Positions 1 to 12,041 of a DNA stretch of 64,000 nucleotides are shown here, piece after piece. Position 1 is the first letter of the stretch, and each line of letters begins with the position of its first letter. The position numbers and the translations under genes were made by a program. The DNA comes from Agrypnia vestita (Eukaryota; Arthropoda; Insecta; Trichoptera; Phryganeidae): NCBI GenBank assembly GCA_016648135.1, contig JADDOH010004211.1, positions 1 through 64,000 of the forward strand, in the 5' to 3' direction. Under the pieces are notes generated by a model. The model searched no databases and was not told the DNA's origin. It saw only the letters and a program-made list of their open reading frames with translations.

Positions 1-898
1 ATATATATTAAAACTAAGTGTACTCATACGCGAGAGCAATGTGTAAATATGAAAAATATGTTCTTAACAAGCTCGGGTGTAAATATCGTAATAATACGTG
101 GTTTTTCAAACATGTTCAAAGAGATAATTCGAAAACATGAATTCGACTGGACTTTGGCAAGAGGTCGGCATCAATGTCAATGTCACGGTGATGGTCACGC
201 CATTTTTATTTTCTTTTCCCGCCTTTATGTTAGCCGAGTCCCGCCAGGCTGGCCAACCGAAGCGTGCAATGGTGGTTCTTATTTATGGCCGTCGTGTGAA
301 TGACGAAGTCGGACGGCTAATTAGTGTGGTAATCCCGAAGATGCCCTGAAAGTAGCGAACCGACCTCGGTTATTAAATGTATAAAAATATTTTTTTCTCT
401 GTAGGTCGAGTGTGTATAAATAGATCTATCGTCATTCAGAAATGTAAAGCGAAACTAATCTAAGGTAGTTAGGTAATCAATTAAAATTAAATTCATATTG
501 AACATTGTATATATTTGGTTTATGGCTACCAGCCGTAAACCCGTGAAAAATAACGCAGCATAATAATAATTAATAAAGATCCTTGCGTGTAACCAAATTG
601 CTCATTAGCGGCTAGCCATCATCAGTGTTTTGGTTGTAATTCCAGCTCGATTCGGACAGACACACATTCGAAATTAGGACAGTTGATGATATTTAACCAA
701 CCTTTTGGAAAAAAATCATTAACTTCGTCAGGATGATATCAAATAAGTATGTTTTATTTATAAAATTAAATTTTGAAATATAATATGACGAAAAGATGTG
801 GAAAAATGACATTTAATATCGGAAATTATTCTGTATAGGACTGCTGGTTAAATTTAGTTAGTTATTAATTTGAGTTAGTCAGTTGATTACTTTTTTCT
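1..898. other. AT-rich noncoding DNA
   Basis: No exon-like open frame with credible splice sites was seen. The short frames at 49-349 have no recognisable domain and overlap each other. The only structured content is the dispersed-repeat fragment at about 480-690, annotated separately. Confidence 0.5.
480..690 (+). repeat. Dispersed repeat family D/E/A/B (GCGTGT-type), fragment
   Basis: This segment carries ACCAGCCGTAAACC, CCTTGCGTGTAACC, GGTTGTAATTCCAGC and GGACAGACA in that order. The same blocks recur at 7385-7515, 10800-10935, 11225-11335 (reverse orientation) and 19755-21150 (reverse, split by an insertion). This is therefore one old interspersed family with diverged copies. No coding sequence is visible in it, and the element class is not clear. 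Confidence 0.6.
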
Positions 899-1056
899 CG
901 TTACAACAGGCCGTGATGCCCAATTACTGTAGCGAAACAGGTCACAAAAACATCCAGGCTTGAGAAAATAACATCGATTATTGATTACCAGGAATCGAAC
1001 CTAGAACCTCCGGTACGAGAAGCCAGTGTCTTGCCCACTGAACAACGGGGGTCGCT
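899..1056 (-). mobile_element. tRNA-derived SINE, family A, copy 1
   Basis: On the minus strand the right end begins with a tRNA-like head. It has an A-box-like stretch (TTCAGTGGGCAAGACACTGG) and a B box (GGTTCGATTCC). A tail with CTCAAGCCTGGATG, GTAATTGGGC and GGCCTGTTG follows. The same order of head and tail blocks occurs at 63711-63900, so this is a SINE rather than a tRNA gene. The copy is diverged and lacks a long A tail. Confidence 0.75.
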
Positions 1057-2494
1057 GTTTCACATTTTCCTTATTTCTAACTATTTAAAATTATCAAATT
1101 TCAATAAACATAATCTTTTAATCAAGCGTGCAATCATTTTCCATTAAATGATTCGATAATTCGAAAAAACTAATATTATAATTTTTTCCCATATTAAAAA
1201 CCTTTAACATAGCTTAAACTTAACTAAAAGTAATTTTAAGTAACACCTTTACAACTCCGTTTTCAAACTGCAGAACTGTTGAATTGAGCATTTTGAATAT
1301 GTGACTATTTCCTAAACCATTCAGATAATTACATAATATTATTATTACGAGTGATTATACAAGTATGTATAAACAAAATTCAATATAAATTTGATAAATA
1401 TGTAAACAACCACATTGTTAGTGTGATAAATATTAATAACACAATTGATTAAACGTTTTGAAATTTTAGATTTTTTTTTTGTGCTTCAGTAAGTTATACT
1501 AAGATATTATGTCAAAACGAATGGTTACAATACTGAAGTGTCAGTGGTAATAATTTGCAGGGAAACCGCAGAAGCGAAACAATGCGATTAAAAACTGAGA
1601 TTGGGCAACACGAATTTTGATTGTAACCACGATCATCGATCAATAATTTTATAAATGGTGTTAAAGTTCACGTTGAGCAAGTCGGTCTGTAATATAATTA
1701 GCAAATGTCTGATGTTCCGCGAGATAAATATAAATATAATTATTGGAAATTGTATGGCATTCCTGCAATAAAAGTATGAACGAGCGCGTAGCCTACGTGA
1801 GATAACGCATGGTTGTATTTTTTGCTTGCAGTAAATGTGTGTTGCTTGAAGTATATATAATTAAGATGTTTAATAAGATAAGTAGCAAAATTTCAAAGCT
1901 AAAACCACTTAATTAAATTAATGTGCGAGGAATGGAGGGATTAAAACAAGCAAATTCTAGTACGTCTAATGAAAATCATATGTGGGGTATAAAAGCAAAG
2001 GCAGAATATCCAAAAAAAAGTTAATGTAGTCAACGAGATTACTGATTTATAATGTACTGAATTCTAGATTTTATAGGAAACATAGCCCATAGATTTATTT
2101 TGGTATTTTTGGTACTTTTTGTAATTTTATAACGTGATGTAAGTAATTTTGGAAGGGATAGTGGTTAAATCTAGAATGAAGTACATTTTAAATAAGTAAT
2201 CATCGTTGATTGAATTCAAAACATTTTATTAATTTTTTAAAATATTACTGTCTTTGCTATTATACCCCACATATGTCAGATTCTTAATGAATAAGAATAA
2301 TGGATATTGATGATAATGGCGCCATTTTCGTAAAAAAAATCACCAAGGGCGCTTTACGCAACGAATGTTTTCTCGTACAATTACTTAAAAATGATTTTTT
2401 TTGCAAACTTATGGTACTTACATTGAAAAGGTACGTTTGAAATTATTTTTTTAAATAAAATTTTTGATGCACTATTCCATAAAACGGAAGGTAG
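1057..2494. other. AT-rich noncoding DNA, nothing recognised
   Basis: About 1.4 kb of AT-rich sequence with only short runs of A or T. No open frame with splice sites, SINE head or paired terminal repeat was found by eye. Confidence 0.45.
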
Positions 2495-2550
2495 AGAATT
2501 CCATGCTCGCCGCAAATTCACTCAACATTTCTTCTGGCAGTGGCTGTTCG
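2495..2550 (+). CDS. Weak candidate internal exon
   Basis: A strong 5' splice site (TTCG|GTAAGTATT) ends a short open segment. Read from the GAA at 2496 it gives EFHARRKFTQHFFWQWLF, a plausible protein-like string rich in aromatic and basic residues. A second frame also reads open (starting MLAANSLNISS), so the frame is not settled. The upstream AG at 2493-2494 has no good pyrimidine tract, which is the main weakness. No protein family is recognised. It may be a chance open stretch beside a chance donor. Confidence 0.18.
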
Positions 2551-2720
2551 GTAAGTATTATAACTCTTCCTGCAGCTTTAATAAAGGCTGAGGCTAGAGC
2601 TCAGGCATGTACAGAGGAACCACGTGTCTTGTGCATCAACCAACTATCAATACAAAATGCAATTTTCACCCCCCGTCTTAGACTATGGCCTGAATTCAAA
2701 GTCAATACTTAAATGATTTA

Positions 2721-2790
2721 AAGATTAAGGCACGCCTTAAAAGCGTACTTTTCATTGCAAAATAACACTTTTAAGGCGTACCTTAATCTT
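2721..2790. repeat. Short inverted repeat (hairpin)
   Basis: Arms of 23 nt at 2721-2743 and 2768-2790 are complementary at 22 of 23 positions, separated by a 24-nt loop. Each arm contains the smaller palindrome-like AAGGC...GCCTT. It could be a tiny foldback element or a structured RNA. No poly-T terminator or promoter marks it as a gene. Confidence 0.7.
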
Positions 2791-3535
2791 AATAATTATA
2801 TTTTTCTTAATATGCACCGTAATGTAATATTTTAAGTAAGATATGAGAAAAAAAATTGTATTTATAACTGTTTTTTAAGATACTCTAGACAAATAAATAT
2901 TTTCATTAAGCGATTTTGCGAGAACTAAATATGTACATTCATATTATACCTACTTAAACAAGATAACATTTCTTTAAGAGAGCACTAAAAATAATAAACA
3001 ATTTTTTTTTCAAAATAACAGAAATCCAAGGACTCTTTCTCTTCGAGTGGAATTAATTTACAAATTTTAAATTCATTTTGGGGGCGACTTGTGATCAAAT
3101 ATTGACTTTGTCTTTTGTTGCTAACACATACGAGCATAAATACATTGCAACTAAATATTTATTGAAATTTGAGATGATATCACCCAAAATAGCATTGTCT
3201 CGAAATATTACATAATATTGTGAATCAAGACTGTATTTTCTGTCTTAAAATTTTGTACAGTTCGTTGAGAGTTCCGATATTTTTGATCAGGAAGTTAATA
3301 ATGCTTTCAATATTTCTGCATTATTAACTCAAAATTGAACACGTATTACCTACCTCAAAATTTGTCCAAGACTAGGAAGTGGAAAGTATTCGTGCACAAT
3401 TCAGGCACAGTACAAAACGCAATTATTAGACTAGGAGGCGGCGAATAAACACCCATTGTAAACAGAGGGAGTACCGCACTGTATTGTGTAGCTAAAAAGC
3501 CTTGAAAGGTGAACCTAATGATATATCGGACTCAC
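2791..3535. other. Intron or intergenic DNA, nothing recognised
   Basis: AT-rich sequence just downstream (minus-strand sense) of the exon at 3715-3536, so part of it is probably the next intron of that gene. No further exon or repeat was recognised. Confidence 0.4.
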
Positions 3536-3715
3536 CTCAGTGTCGATCCTGGACAGGCACGACTCGAGGTGGCACTGCCACTCGAGGGCGCGCAGGTACA
3601 GGTGGTGCCAGCGGCGCTCCAAGCCTCGCGCGACGGCCTCTGCAGGGCCCAACCGGCACAGGCGGACCACCGAGCTCACGATGCGGCCATGCCACTCCAC
3701 CTCACGTTGCAATAC
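3536..3715 (-). CDS. Internal exon, spectrin-repeat-like protein (possibly nesprin/Klarsicht type)
   Basis: This is a 180-bp GC-rich exon in AT-rich surroundings. On the minus strand it is entered by TTTGATTTCAG| and left by ACTGAG|GTGAGT, a near-consensus donor. Both boundaries are in phase 0 and the 60 codons are all open. The peptide begins VLQREVEWHGRIVSSVV, continues through GLERRWHHLYLRALEWQ and ends CLSRIDTE. It is predicted helical with heptad-like spacing and repeated Trp residues, as in spectrin-type helices. The W-x3-Y-L-R-x-L-E-W-Q pattern reminds me of nesprin/Klarsicht (KASH) proteins, which link nuclei to the cytoskeleton, but this is recall, not a search. The opposite-strand frames here are shadows. 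No partner exon was found nearby, consistent with long introns. Exon status is fairly secure; family assignment is not. Confidence 0.6.
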
Positions 3716-5675
3716 CTGAAATCAAACGAGGCTTAACCTTAATAATGTACAATAAACCATCAATTCACTAGAAAAATACGACAGGCTAAAGTTTGACATT
3801 TTAGTCACGGCGATAAACGTCAATAACGGGCGTGAACGATGTCTGCGCGAGAAAGAGACAAAGTTATATGGCTACTTCGCGCTGGGCAATAATGCACCTC
3901 TAGACGTATGCTATCGTTTATGAAGTTACACAGCGCAGTGTGTAGTTGTTTTAATCGAATGTATGTAAATTCAACACATTGTTTACAATTATTATCAAAA
4001 CGATTTTAAAACATTCCGAAATTTCTTGGTTATTCATTACATTAATATAATAATATACAACTACAGTTAAATTTTAGCCAAAAATGGTATCGCTATCGTG
4101 TGTCCAAGGCGACAAATATAATTTTTGTGTAAATTCTTAAACTTTTTTCGTGCAATCAAAATAATTTAAGATGGCAATTAAAATACAAAATAAGGTAATG
4201 TAAAAAAATAAAAACACATAAAAGAGCATTTGCTCAGTAGGTATATAACCCCACTTAGGAGGCGAAATAATATTTTAAGCAAAATAAATACGGTGTTTCT
4301 GATCTGTGTGTTTGATGATTCCATTAATTTTTTCAGCAGGAAATTAGTAATAATAATAATAATAATTGGATAACTAATATAGCCATTAATCTGGGAAAAT
4401 TTTACTATGATTTAAATCGAACACATGGTCTACAGTAATCAAATCCAATCATTCCGCGATTGCAGTTGGCAAACTCCATTAAAAACTATTACGGTCGTTA
4501 TTTGAGTTGATCTAAAACGGATCATTACGGTGTTGAAATATGAGGAGTCATCAAAAGATGCAAACAGAGTCATTAACAGCGAACACTCGGCAATATTCGA
4601 GTAAAGCGAACAAGTAAACCGTGGCAAATGAGATTAATTGGCGCAGGTAGACAGAAGACAGTGCGCAGCGTCTGCCTAGTAAATACATCACGCACCGATA
4701 TAATTTGATGCGGTCATTTATCCGGTAAATAAAAACTGACTTTATTTTAACGTAATGTGTTACGGTGTGATTTTTAATGCGAAATTTAAAAATGAAAATC
4801 AATACGCAAATACAACATGGTTAGTGGGTCACACAAATCAACGACGGTATTCGATTGGCAACTTTCGAGAATAATAAAAGTGAAGTTGTTTCAGGCTGCG
4901 GGGATGAGATACCTAAGAGGAGCGGGGGTGATTTTAAGAAGAAAGCTTGTAGCCGGAGGGAAGAAAGCTTGTAGGCCGACAAAAGAGAACGTAAAGAAGG
5001 CAAATGTAGGGACTTTGCGAATAAAAACTGAATTACCAGTGGCCCCATGTGATCTAGACAGAACGGTGGAAAAGAGCTGGCCATACGATAGGCCCCCGAC
5101 GCGACATAGGTTAAGGGTGTGAAGAAAAATATATTTGATTAAATTCAAGACGAAGGTATCAGAAAACCAATCCCATATATTTTGCACAATAATTGAAAAT
5201 AGCAGAAATGAACAAATAAGATTTACGATCTTCATTCTTCAATCGTTTAAAACATGATGATAATTTGTCGTCTGACACGTTCATGAAGTGATTTATAACC
5301 CAATGACCACATAATTTCAATAAATCAAGAATTAAAATTACATTATCAACCTTAAATCAAATAGTACAAAAAATTGTGCACTTTAAAGAACGCTACCAAA
5401 TTTGTCTTTATATGGGACAACCTCGTGGTCAGAAAACATTACATCGAAGGCAACTGTTGAATTCATCTGAAAATGAAAGAAGTACAATATTTTCTCATTA
5501 ATAAACAACGTTCCTTTACAGAAAATTTTTGTTTATAATATAAAGTACAAGGTCCAGATTTTATTACAAGTATCTGACTTAAGTATAATTAAATAAGTTG
5601 AGAGAAATACGACCAATGAATTGTACAAACATGTATAGACAATATTATTATGAAGGACAGCCGGACCGTTTTAGC
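3716..5675. other. Noncoding DNA with a TAA microsatellite
   Basis: Mostly AT-rich. A short (TAA)n run lies at 4347-4366. A frame of 101 codons at 4817-5122 (+) contains a small internal duplication (AAGCTTGTAG at about 4943 and 4966) but overlaps open frames on the other strand and matches no family I know, so it is not called a gene. Confidence 0.45.
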
Positions 5676-5727
5676 TATATGATGTATATGTATGATGTAT
5701 ATAACATATATGATGTATATGTATATA
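5676..5727. repeat. Imperfect AT-rich tandem repeat
   Basis: Three imperfect copies of a unit close to ATGATGTATATGTAT follow one another. This is a simple-sequence tract with no sign of function. Confidence 0.6.
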
Positions 5728-7384
5728 GCCATGTTTGGAATACGGTTTGAACTGTAATAATATACTGAAGAATGAACAAGATGTCGAGGTCGGCAATAAT
5801 TCCGGGCACGACCAAAACACGATCATATTGAGAGGACCATATCAGGCTTCTAAAATCCTGACGAGCTGTGTAATAAAGATGCAGGGATTTTAAGTAAAAA
5901 TATGTTTAAAAACAAACCAGGAGAAAAGTGCAAGAAGCTGGAAACTCGTGCATCGTATTATAACGAAATGTAAAAAGCACATAAAATAATATAATTTTGA
6001 CAGTATATTACTTGGGAAATAATTTATTCGAAAATCAATATTGACAGGACGTTGATAATTTTCGTTTGCATTTAATGTCTTTAAGAGTGTTAACTATTTA
6101 TAGAATATTTAAAAAACATTTTGAAAATCGGTATAATTAATAAAAACCAAACGCAGGAAATAATTACACTGACTGATAATATTAATTAACGCGCCCGGGA
6201 AAAACTTTAAAAGACGACATTTTGCTTCTCGGCGACCGGAAATAAACGCGAGAAGAGCATTCAAAAAGCTGGGAGCAGTCAGGAAATAAGAAAAGAAAAT
6301 CAACTGGCAAGTTTAAAGGAATTTGTCACCAAAATAGCCAACGCTTTCGCCAAGGTTGGATATTGTTGGGTTCGCGTATGAAAAGTTTCTGTAAGAAGTC
6401 ATTGGTAGTAAGCAATGGGATCTACCGAAAGGAATCGTTTTTAAATACTTGTTATAAACATAAAAATCGGCATTATCGTTTACAACACCGCGATACTCAC
6501 TTGTTACTTGCTCTTGAACAAAAATACGTTTTTTTTATAGATCCCTTTGCACCGATATATTACATACTTATATGTTAGAGATTAGGAGTGTTGCGGGTAG
6601 AATCTAACGAAGACTAAATTGATAATACGAGCGGTAATACACGCTCTAATTAATGTATAGTTCTACCCGTGAAAAGTTACAGAGGCGACTTTTGTATTGA
6701 AAATTTGATTAATTGAATGGGACCATTCGGTGGTTGGATGATGTGGAAAGAGTAAACGGATGAATGAAGTATGAAAGTGGCATTAAAATATATAATACAA
6801 TCTAAATTAAGTATTAGTACGCGATAGTGAAAGTGAAAAGTTTAAAGTCAGCTCATTTACAAAATTTATCTGCAGCGACAGAATCGTGCCGGTTAGACAT
6901 GTCGCTCCCGAATGAAGAGTCTGTTTAGCACATGTTGAAGAGTTCAAGATACTCCCGTGGGATGATGCGTCGAGTCTGAGAATCAATGAGTCACGACCAC
7001 TTATGTGCTATATACGTGTAGTTATCTCAGCGATGCTAAAGTTAGCGCCGGAGCTCGCGGTAGCGTTACGTACATTTAGGAATTAATATTTAGTAACTTT
7101 CACTTTCACAATTTTCAACAATGCTCACAAACTGATGAACATAATACAATGTTTGCTGTTTGAATATTAAGAAGATGTATTCTAAAAGCGCTAAGTATAA
7201 TTAAAAAAAAACGGACGATTTTTATCGAAAATGTTAAGATTCTATGTATTAGTTTCAAGTTTGACCAGTACCTAAGCGATATAGAAAATAACGTAATTAT
7301 TATGCGGATACTTAAATTATCTTAAAAGTTGTACGTTATATTTATTTAATACTAAACTAGCAGTACGATCATGAAAAATCACGG
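5728..7384. other. AT-rich noncoding DNA, nothing recognised
   Basis: Short open frames at 6109-6303 and 6363-6578 have no domain, no splice context and AT-driven composition. No terminal repeats or SINE boxes were found. Confidence 0.4.
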
Positions 7385-7515
7385 TAATATGGTGGGCAAC
7401 CGCTGCGTGTTGCCTGAGCCATTGCGTGTCGCGCGCTGATTTCGTATCACACACTAATTATCTAAAGTTGTAATTCCAACTTCATTCCAGGAAGTTACGG
7501 ACAGACAACGAAATT
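7385..7515 (+). repeat. Dispersed GCGTGT-type repeat, copy A
   Basis: It contains GGTGGGCAACC, TGCGTGTTGCCTGAGCC, CTAAAGTTGTAATTCCA and GGACAGACA in the same order as the interrupted copy at 19755-21150 (reverse strand). The match between these two copies is close enough to reconstruct the pre-insertion sequence at 19802-21047. Confidence 0.7.
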
Positions 7516-8221
7516 ATTATATTTATAAGATACTTAAATTCTTTGAATTCTTTAACTGAATGCTTCATATTTTAACGCATCGTCCAATATTTTCATCGTC
7601 TAATATTTATTTGAAAATAAGAAAAAAATCAAATTTATAAGACAATAAGAATACAGTGATGAAGATAATTGAAAAACAGTATTTAGTAGTGTCATTATAC
7701 AATTGAATAAAAAAGATCCCTTCAAGACGAAAGCGAAATTTATGAAAAAGAGTAAAGTAATAATAACTACAAGCAATATAATAAAAAAAACTCCATCAAA
7801 CAATTGAATTCCGCTGTTATCAGACCGACAACTCCGAATTTTGGCAAGGCAACCAGGCAGCGCAGCAAGTAGCGACCAAGGACAAAACCATACCAATTGA
7901 TTTGTTCCGCAAAAGCACAATGGCCCAGCGGCAATATTTGAATGACAAAATCGTCTATTGATTCCGCCATTTCAACAAATTGGATAAATACATTTTTGGC
8001 AAACGGCAGTCAATAACATTTAGCCATCGCTGAAACAGTGAAATAAACGTATTTCTGCAAACAACACTCAACCTACACGTAGTACCATTCTGAGATAATA
8101 CAGTTTATAGGTATTTATTTTTCAGTTACAAAATATGTGTATGCACTAGAAAATCCAAAAATATGTGTAGCATTTAAAGCATCACTTTTAATATAATTAA
8201 CAAGAATTAATTATATCGTAT
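7516..8221. other. Noncoding or unassigned DNA
   Basis: A minus-strand frame of 67 codons starts at 7970 in a reasonable context (GAAATGG) and reads MAESIDDFVIQILPLG at its N-terminus. A second frame overlaps it and no family is recognised, so it is noted only as a possible small ORF or first exon (a GTATGG donor-like site follows QINW). Confidence 0.3.
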
Positions 8222-8300
8222 ATCGTATTAAACACTTAATTTGTTGAAATATCAACATGGTCTCGGTCTCGGGGCCAATGGTCTCCTTCATCAGGATACA
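8222..8300 (-). repeat. Relic of CCTGAYGAAGG / CCGAAACCGG module
   Basis: Reading the minus strand: CCTGATGAAGGAGACC, then GGCCCCGAGACCGAGACC, then CAACAAATTAAGTG. The same blocks occur in both arms of the large inverted repeat at 13626-13853 and at 45540-45610, so this is a diverged member of that family. Confidence 0.5.
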
Positions 8301-10300
8301 GATACAGCGTGAACTCTTCTAATTAACTTTTTATTGCAGAATAATTTTTTCTCCACAAATAAGTATACAAAAATAAGTATTGATTTTCAACTGTTTGCAG
8401 AAGTAACTGGACATATGCCCAAATGCAAATAATAAAAACCTTGCCACATTTTAAATAAATGAATGTAATGGGAATTATAAAGATATGTAAAAATTGAGAC
8501 AACACGATTGTAGCAGAGATACAACTATACAGATGAAGGAGCACCAAACAAATTGGTCCACAAATAAGTATAAGATAACGCGGAGTGAGCAGCGAAAGCG
8601 GAAATGACGGAAATAAAGATTTCTTGTCACCATGTTTATTATGTGTAAAAGCGACTGTCACAAAAACAGCAGTAAATTATCTGAAACCCGTGTACATCGC
8701 AACGAACAGTAGAAGTGAATCGAGATGCACACAAGATAAAGCGATCTCATAGATAAATGGTTTGGTTCTTCGATTTGTGGTGTCGTGACTAAAATATTCA
8801 TTTTATACCTGCCGTAGGAACTGAAATCCAGAAGTGCAATTTCTAGAAAAGTAAAAAAAAGCACTAGATTTCAGAACACATCCGGAAACTAGATGGTGGA
8901 ATAATGTAATACTACTTACCAGGAAACGCTTAACGCAATACGAGTATATTATATGGAAATCTATTTGCTGGCTCCTTATTGAAAGAGATTCAACATTTTA
9001 AGAGAGATTTTAAGACACACATAATTAGTAGGGAGGGTAATTAAACAAGTTGGATTATAAAACAATGATTAAAAATGGATTATTGAAAAACAGGAGGGTA
9101 ATACGGCATGAGAATCATAATTTTACCAAAATCTTGTGTTTGTATAACACAAGATTGTGAGGTGAAGCCATTTGAATTTAAGTCCCGAATTTGTTTACAA
9201 AGTGACCTAGGTAGGATTAATTGGAAACCGTTTCGAATAGCCAGTGATTGATAGAGAGACATTTGGATAGTGGTAGGCAGGTTTGTGTAGAAGTTACCAT
9301 CTTGTATTGGATCGCTAATAAACAACGGTGCCTTTCAGCGATGCAGTTAATTTGCTTAGATGTTCCCACGATAAATGAAATAACGCATCAGAATGGAAGA
9401 TGCATCGTGAGATATTAACACACAGTAAAAGGTAACGAAAATGTTGGAACAATGATGCTAAAATGTTGATGGTAAAATACTCGATAAGAAAATACAATAT
9501 AAGCCTGTAACTTTTGGTTGCACTTTCCTTCAAAAGAGGATAATTAATGGTGATGAATGTTAAAAATTTAGTAGAGATTTCTGAAAATTAAATTTACCAG
9601 TTAAGAAATTTAAATGCCTGTGTCAAATTTTGATGAAAAAAAAGAATTAATTTCAATGAGTGTACACAATTATTTTTTGGGCAAAATAGGCCGTAAATCA
9701 AATGTTAAAATACAGTTTTTACACGAGTGCCCTTATTTAATACTGTAGAATAAATTTTATATGTCATAAACGTAAGAGTTCTATTAAAAATAACAGAAAT
9801 AAATAAACAATATTCAAATGAATAAAAGATAATTAATATAGATGACATAAAACAAATTAAAAAAAAATTCTGGAAAATTATTTCAATTTCAGCAAAACTG
9901 TCAAACACGATATCTCTGAAACTAACGAAATCACTAAAATATAATTATTTTACTGATTGCACTGGAAGTATTTTTTTGTAATTTAGAATTGAGAAAATAT
10001 CTCAAATATTGAAATATTCTTAAGATCTGCACGGAATTCTAAAAACGACAATTGTCTATAGTCGATTTGTTTTACCTCAAATCTTGACTTAGTTGAGCAA
10101 TTGGCTTCGATTTAGAGTAAATCCGTAACGTTCGCCAATAATGCTTGCAACCGTTAAATGAATTTAAAAAAAAACAGTAACAATCGAATGCAGCTAGTTC
10201 TTTAACCATTTTGTTGAAACAAGCAATAATAATAAATTACCTACCAACAAAATATAAGTATTGAATATACCCATTTGTATATTACGATACAATCTGCCAG
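8301..10300. other. AT-rich noncoding DNA
   Basis: Several AT-rich frames (8323-8661, 9080-9533, 9705-9908, all minus) have no domain signature. A 34-bp stretch at 8842-8809 (minus) is flanked by a good acceptor and a good donor but is too short to claim as an exon. No transposon ends were recognised. Confidence 0.4.
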
Positions 10301-10357
10301 CGCAGTGCCCGCCGGTCCCCGAGAGCTGATCGGATCACAATGACGACTGGAAGGTAG
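10301..10357 (+). other. GC-rich patch ending in a splice-donor-like site
   Basis: About 55 bp of GC-rich sequence sits in AT-rich surroundings and ends GGAAG|GTAGGAG. It holds one ATG with a stop four codons later, so if transcribed it would more likely be a noncoding or 5' leader exon than coding. The reverse strand is also open. The nature of the patch is unclear. Confidence 0.15.
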
Positions 10358-10799
10358 GAGACTAACCTTTACATACATTCATATTATGGCTGCAGATAAT
10401 CCACGACTTTGTCGGTCATGGCGATGAATGACAAACTGAGGTTAACCGGTGAATATTTTTAAAATATTAATAAATATAATTAATTTAATAATAAGAAAAA
10501 AAATTGAATGGAGAGTGCGCATGAAGACCTAGAGCATATCTAGGATGGGTAGCAGAAATCGCAAAAATCAAACATGCCAACACATTTTAAAAACATTCTG
10601 ATTTTTACCGGCAAAATTGGGTAAAATATGCTTGATGATACGGATACCCGGTAGAAATTATCGAGAATGAGTTTTAGTACTGTAACTAGCCGTGAGAAAT
10701 CACGAGACATAATAATTGCATGATTTTGAAGCAGAAAATTCATAAATAGAAAATCATTAGTTTTTAAAATTGACTTCATTTGCTGAAACCTAAAAAAAA

Positions 10800-10935
10800 T
10801 CTATATTAATAAAATAATAATATAAAAATGTCGAGACCATGTTATTTGATGGGACGACCCTTGCGTGTTGCTTGAGTCGCGAGCTGTCTGCGTGTCATAC
10901 CTAATTGTCTAAAGTTGTAATTCCAGTAAGATTAA
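10800..10935 (+). repeat. Dispersed GCGTGT-type repeat, copy B
   Basis: It carries GACGACCCTTGCGTGTTGC, then CTAATTGTCTAAAGTTG and TAATTCCAG. It faces the reverse-oriented copy at 11225-11335, which shares the GACGACCCTTGCGTGT block. The two may be the inward-facing ends of one roughly 0.5-kb element, but the interior is unremarkable. Confidence 0.55.
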
Positions 10936-11224
10936 TCAGAGTAAGAAATATAAATTATTTTTAAAAATCTTCGACATAAAAGACAAGAAAAAATATGAAT
11001 GATACCAATAGTAAATTGATAGGTAACGATAGTAAAACAATTCTAAAAAAAAAACTTTGAAATCTTCCGATGCAGTGCCACAGCAAAGCTGGGTATTATG
11101 CATCGAAGTAAGTGATGTGTCATCTAAAAAAACGGATAGAGGATAGATGTCATAAGCATGTCACAGTTTCTGTACGTGGTTTCCTTCTGTATTATATTTA
11201 CTGTTATTTGGGGTAGATTTTTAA

Positions 11225-11335
11225 AACTCCATAATCACAGGTTACACGCAAGGGTCGTCATGAAGTATTATTAAGTCCCGTTATTTTTAACCGGTTTACG
11301 GCTGGTTATGAATTAATGTAATTCTAATATTCCGA
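11225..11335 (-). repeat. Dispersed GCGTGT-type repeat, copy E
   Basis: Its reverse complement holds ACCAGCCGTAAACC, TAAAAATAACG and GACGACCCTTGCGTGTAACC, matching the fragment at 480-690 block by block. Confidence 0.6.
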
Positions 11336-12000
11336 ATGTGTGAAACAGAGAAAATACCATACATGGATCGTAAAAGCGTGACAGGAAATGTTATTATTAA
11401 TTCATAAAAAAGGCTATTCCTGGAAATGCCGATAACAATAATCCAAGAAATGTAATCTAACAGTGAATCATCTCAATACCTTAGTCATATATTTTTACGG
11501 AGGGTAAGCGCAGACACTGTGACGATATTGTATAAACAGGAATAAAAAATCTATTTTGAGGATATCGAAAGCAAATGCTTGTAGAAATGTTAAACTTTAT
11601 TTTACATGCCGGTTCCTAAAGAATAAAAATTTGCTTATTTATAGCCGACACCCATGAAATAGTAATAACGACTTTTATTAAAATATTTGAACATTTTTTT
11701 TATATTTCGCCAGCTGGCAGTTAATTTAATCCTTGGCGATTCTGCTGGGCGGAGCATGAAATGGTGCGCGTCCATGCTAAGGCCTAGTCTATATTTATAG
11801 TATCTTTGTGGCGGTCCACGGAAAGGAGGCGGTAGCAACATGCGTTAGGCGGCCGGTTCGGGTTTGCTGGCCCGGGGTAACAGGCAAAACTTACCGGACT
11901 GCATTGTATTGCTTACCGGATTGCTTATTACCATCCAATCTAATCCCGAGATCCCGGAGAATTTTCGATACCTATGAATCCCGGGATTAATAAAATCCCG
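11336..12000. other. Noncoding DNA with a GC-rich block and AATCCCG motifs
   Basis: The stretch 11740-11900 is clearly GC-rich (CCGGTTCGGG, TGGCCCGGGG) but holds only overlapping short frames on both strands. From about 11938 the motif AATCCCG or its complement repeats several times and leads into the palindrome at 12001-12041. The cluster resembles the subterminal repeats of a DNA transposon, but no matching second end was found. Confidence 0.35.
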
Positions 12001-12041
12001 AAAAACAGTTAATCCCGAAAATTTCGGGATTAACTGTTTTT
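12001..12041. repeat. Perfect 20-bp-arm palindrome
   Basis: Two perfect 20-nt arms (AAAAACAGTTAATCCCGAAA and its complement) are separated by a single A. The core AATCCCG/CGGGATT also occurs just upstream. It may be a transposon end joined to its inverted copy or a dyad protein-binding site. Confidence 0.85.

Noticed and set aside
3502..3771. Two plus-strand frames over the 3.6-kb exon
   Set aside because: Antisense of the minus-strand exon, which alone has matching splice sites and phase.
4817..5122. 101-codon plus frame with basic composition
   Set aside because: Open frames on the opposite strand overlap it, no domain is visible, and part of it is a short internal duplication.
5676..5727. 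Possible CRISPR-like short repeats
   Set aside because: Units are imperfect, contiguous and without spacers; the host is a eukaryote. It is a simple tandem repeat.
8809..8842. 34-bp minus-strand microexon with good acceptor and donor
   Set aside because: Too short to separate from chance; no neighbouring exon to give phase.
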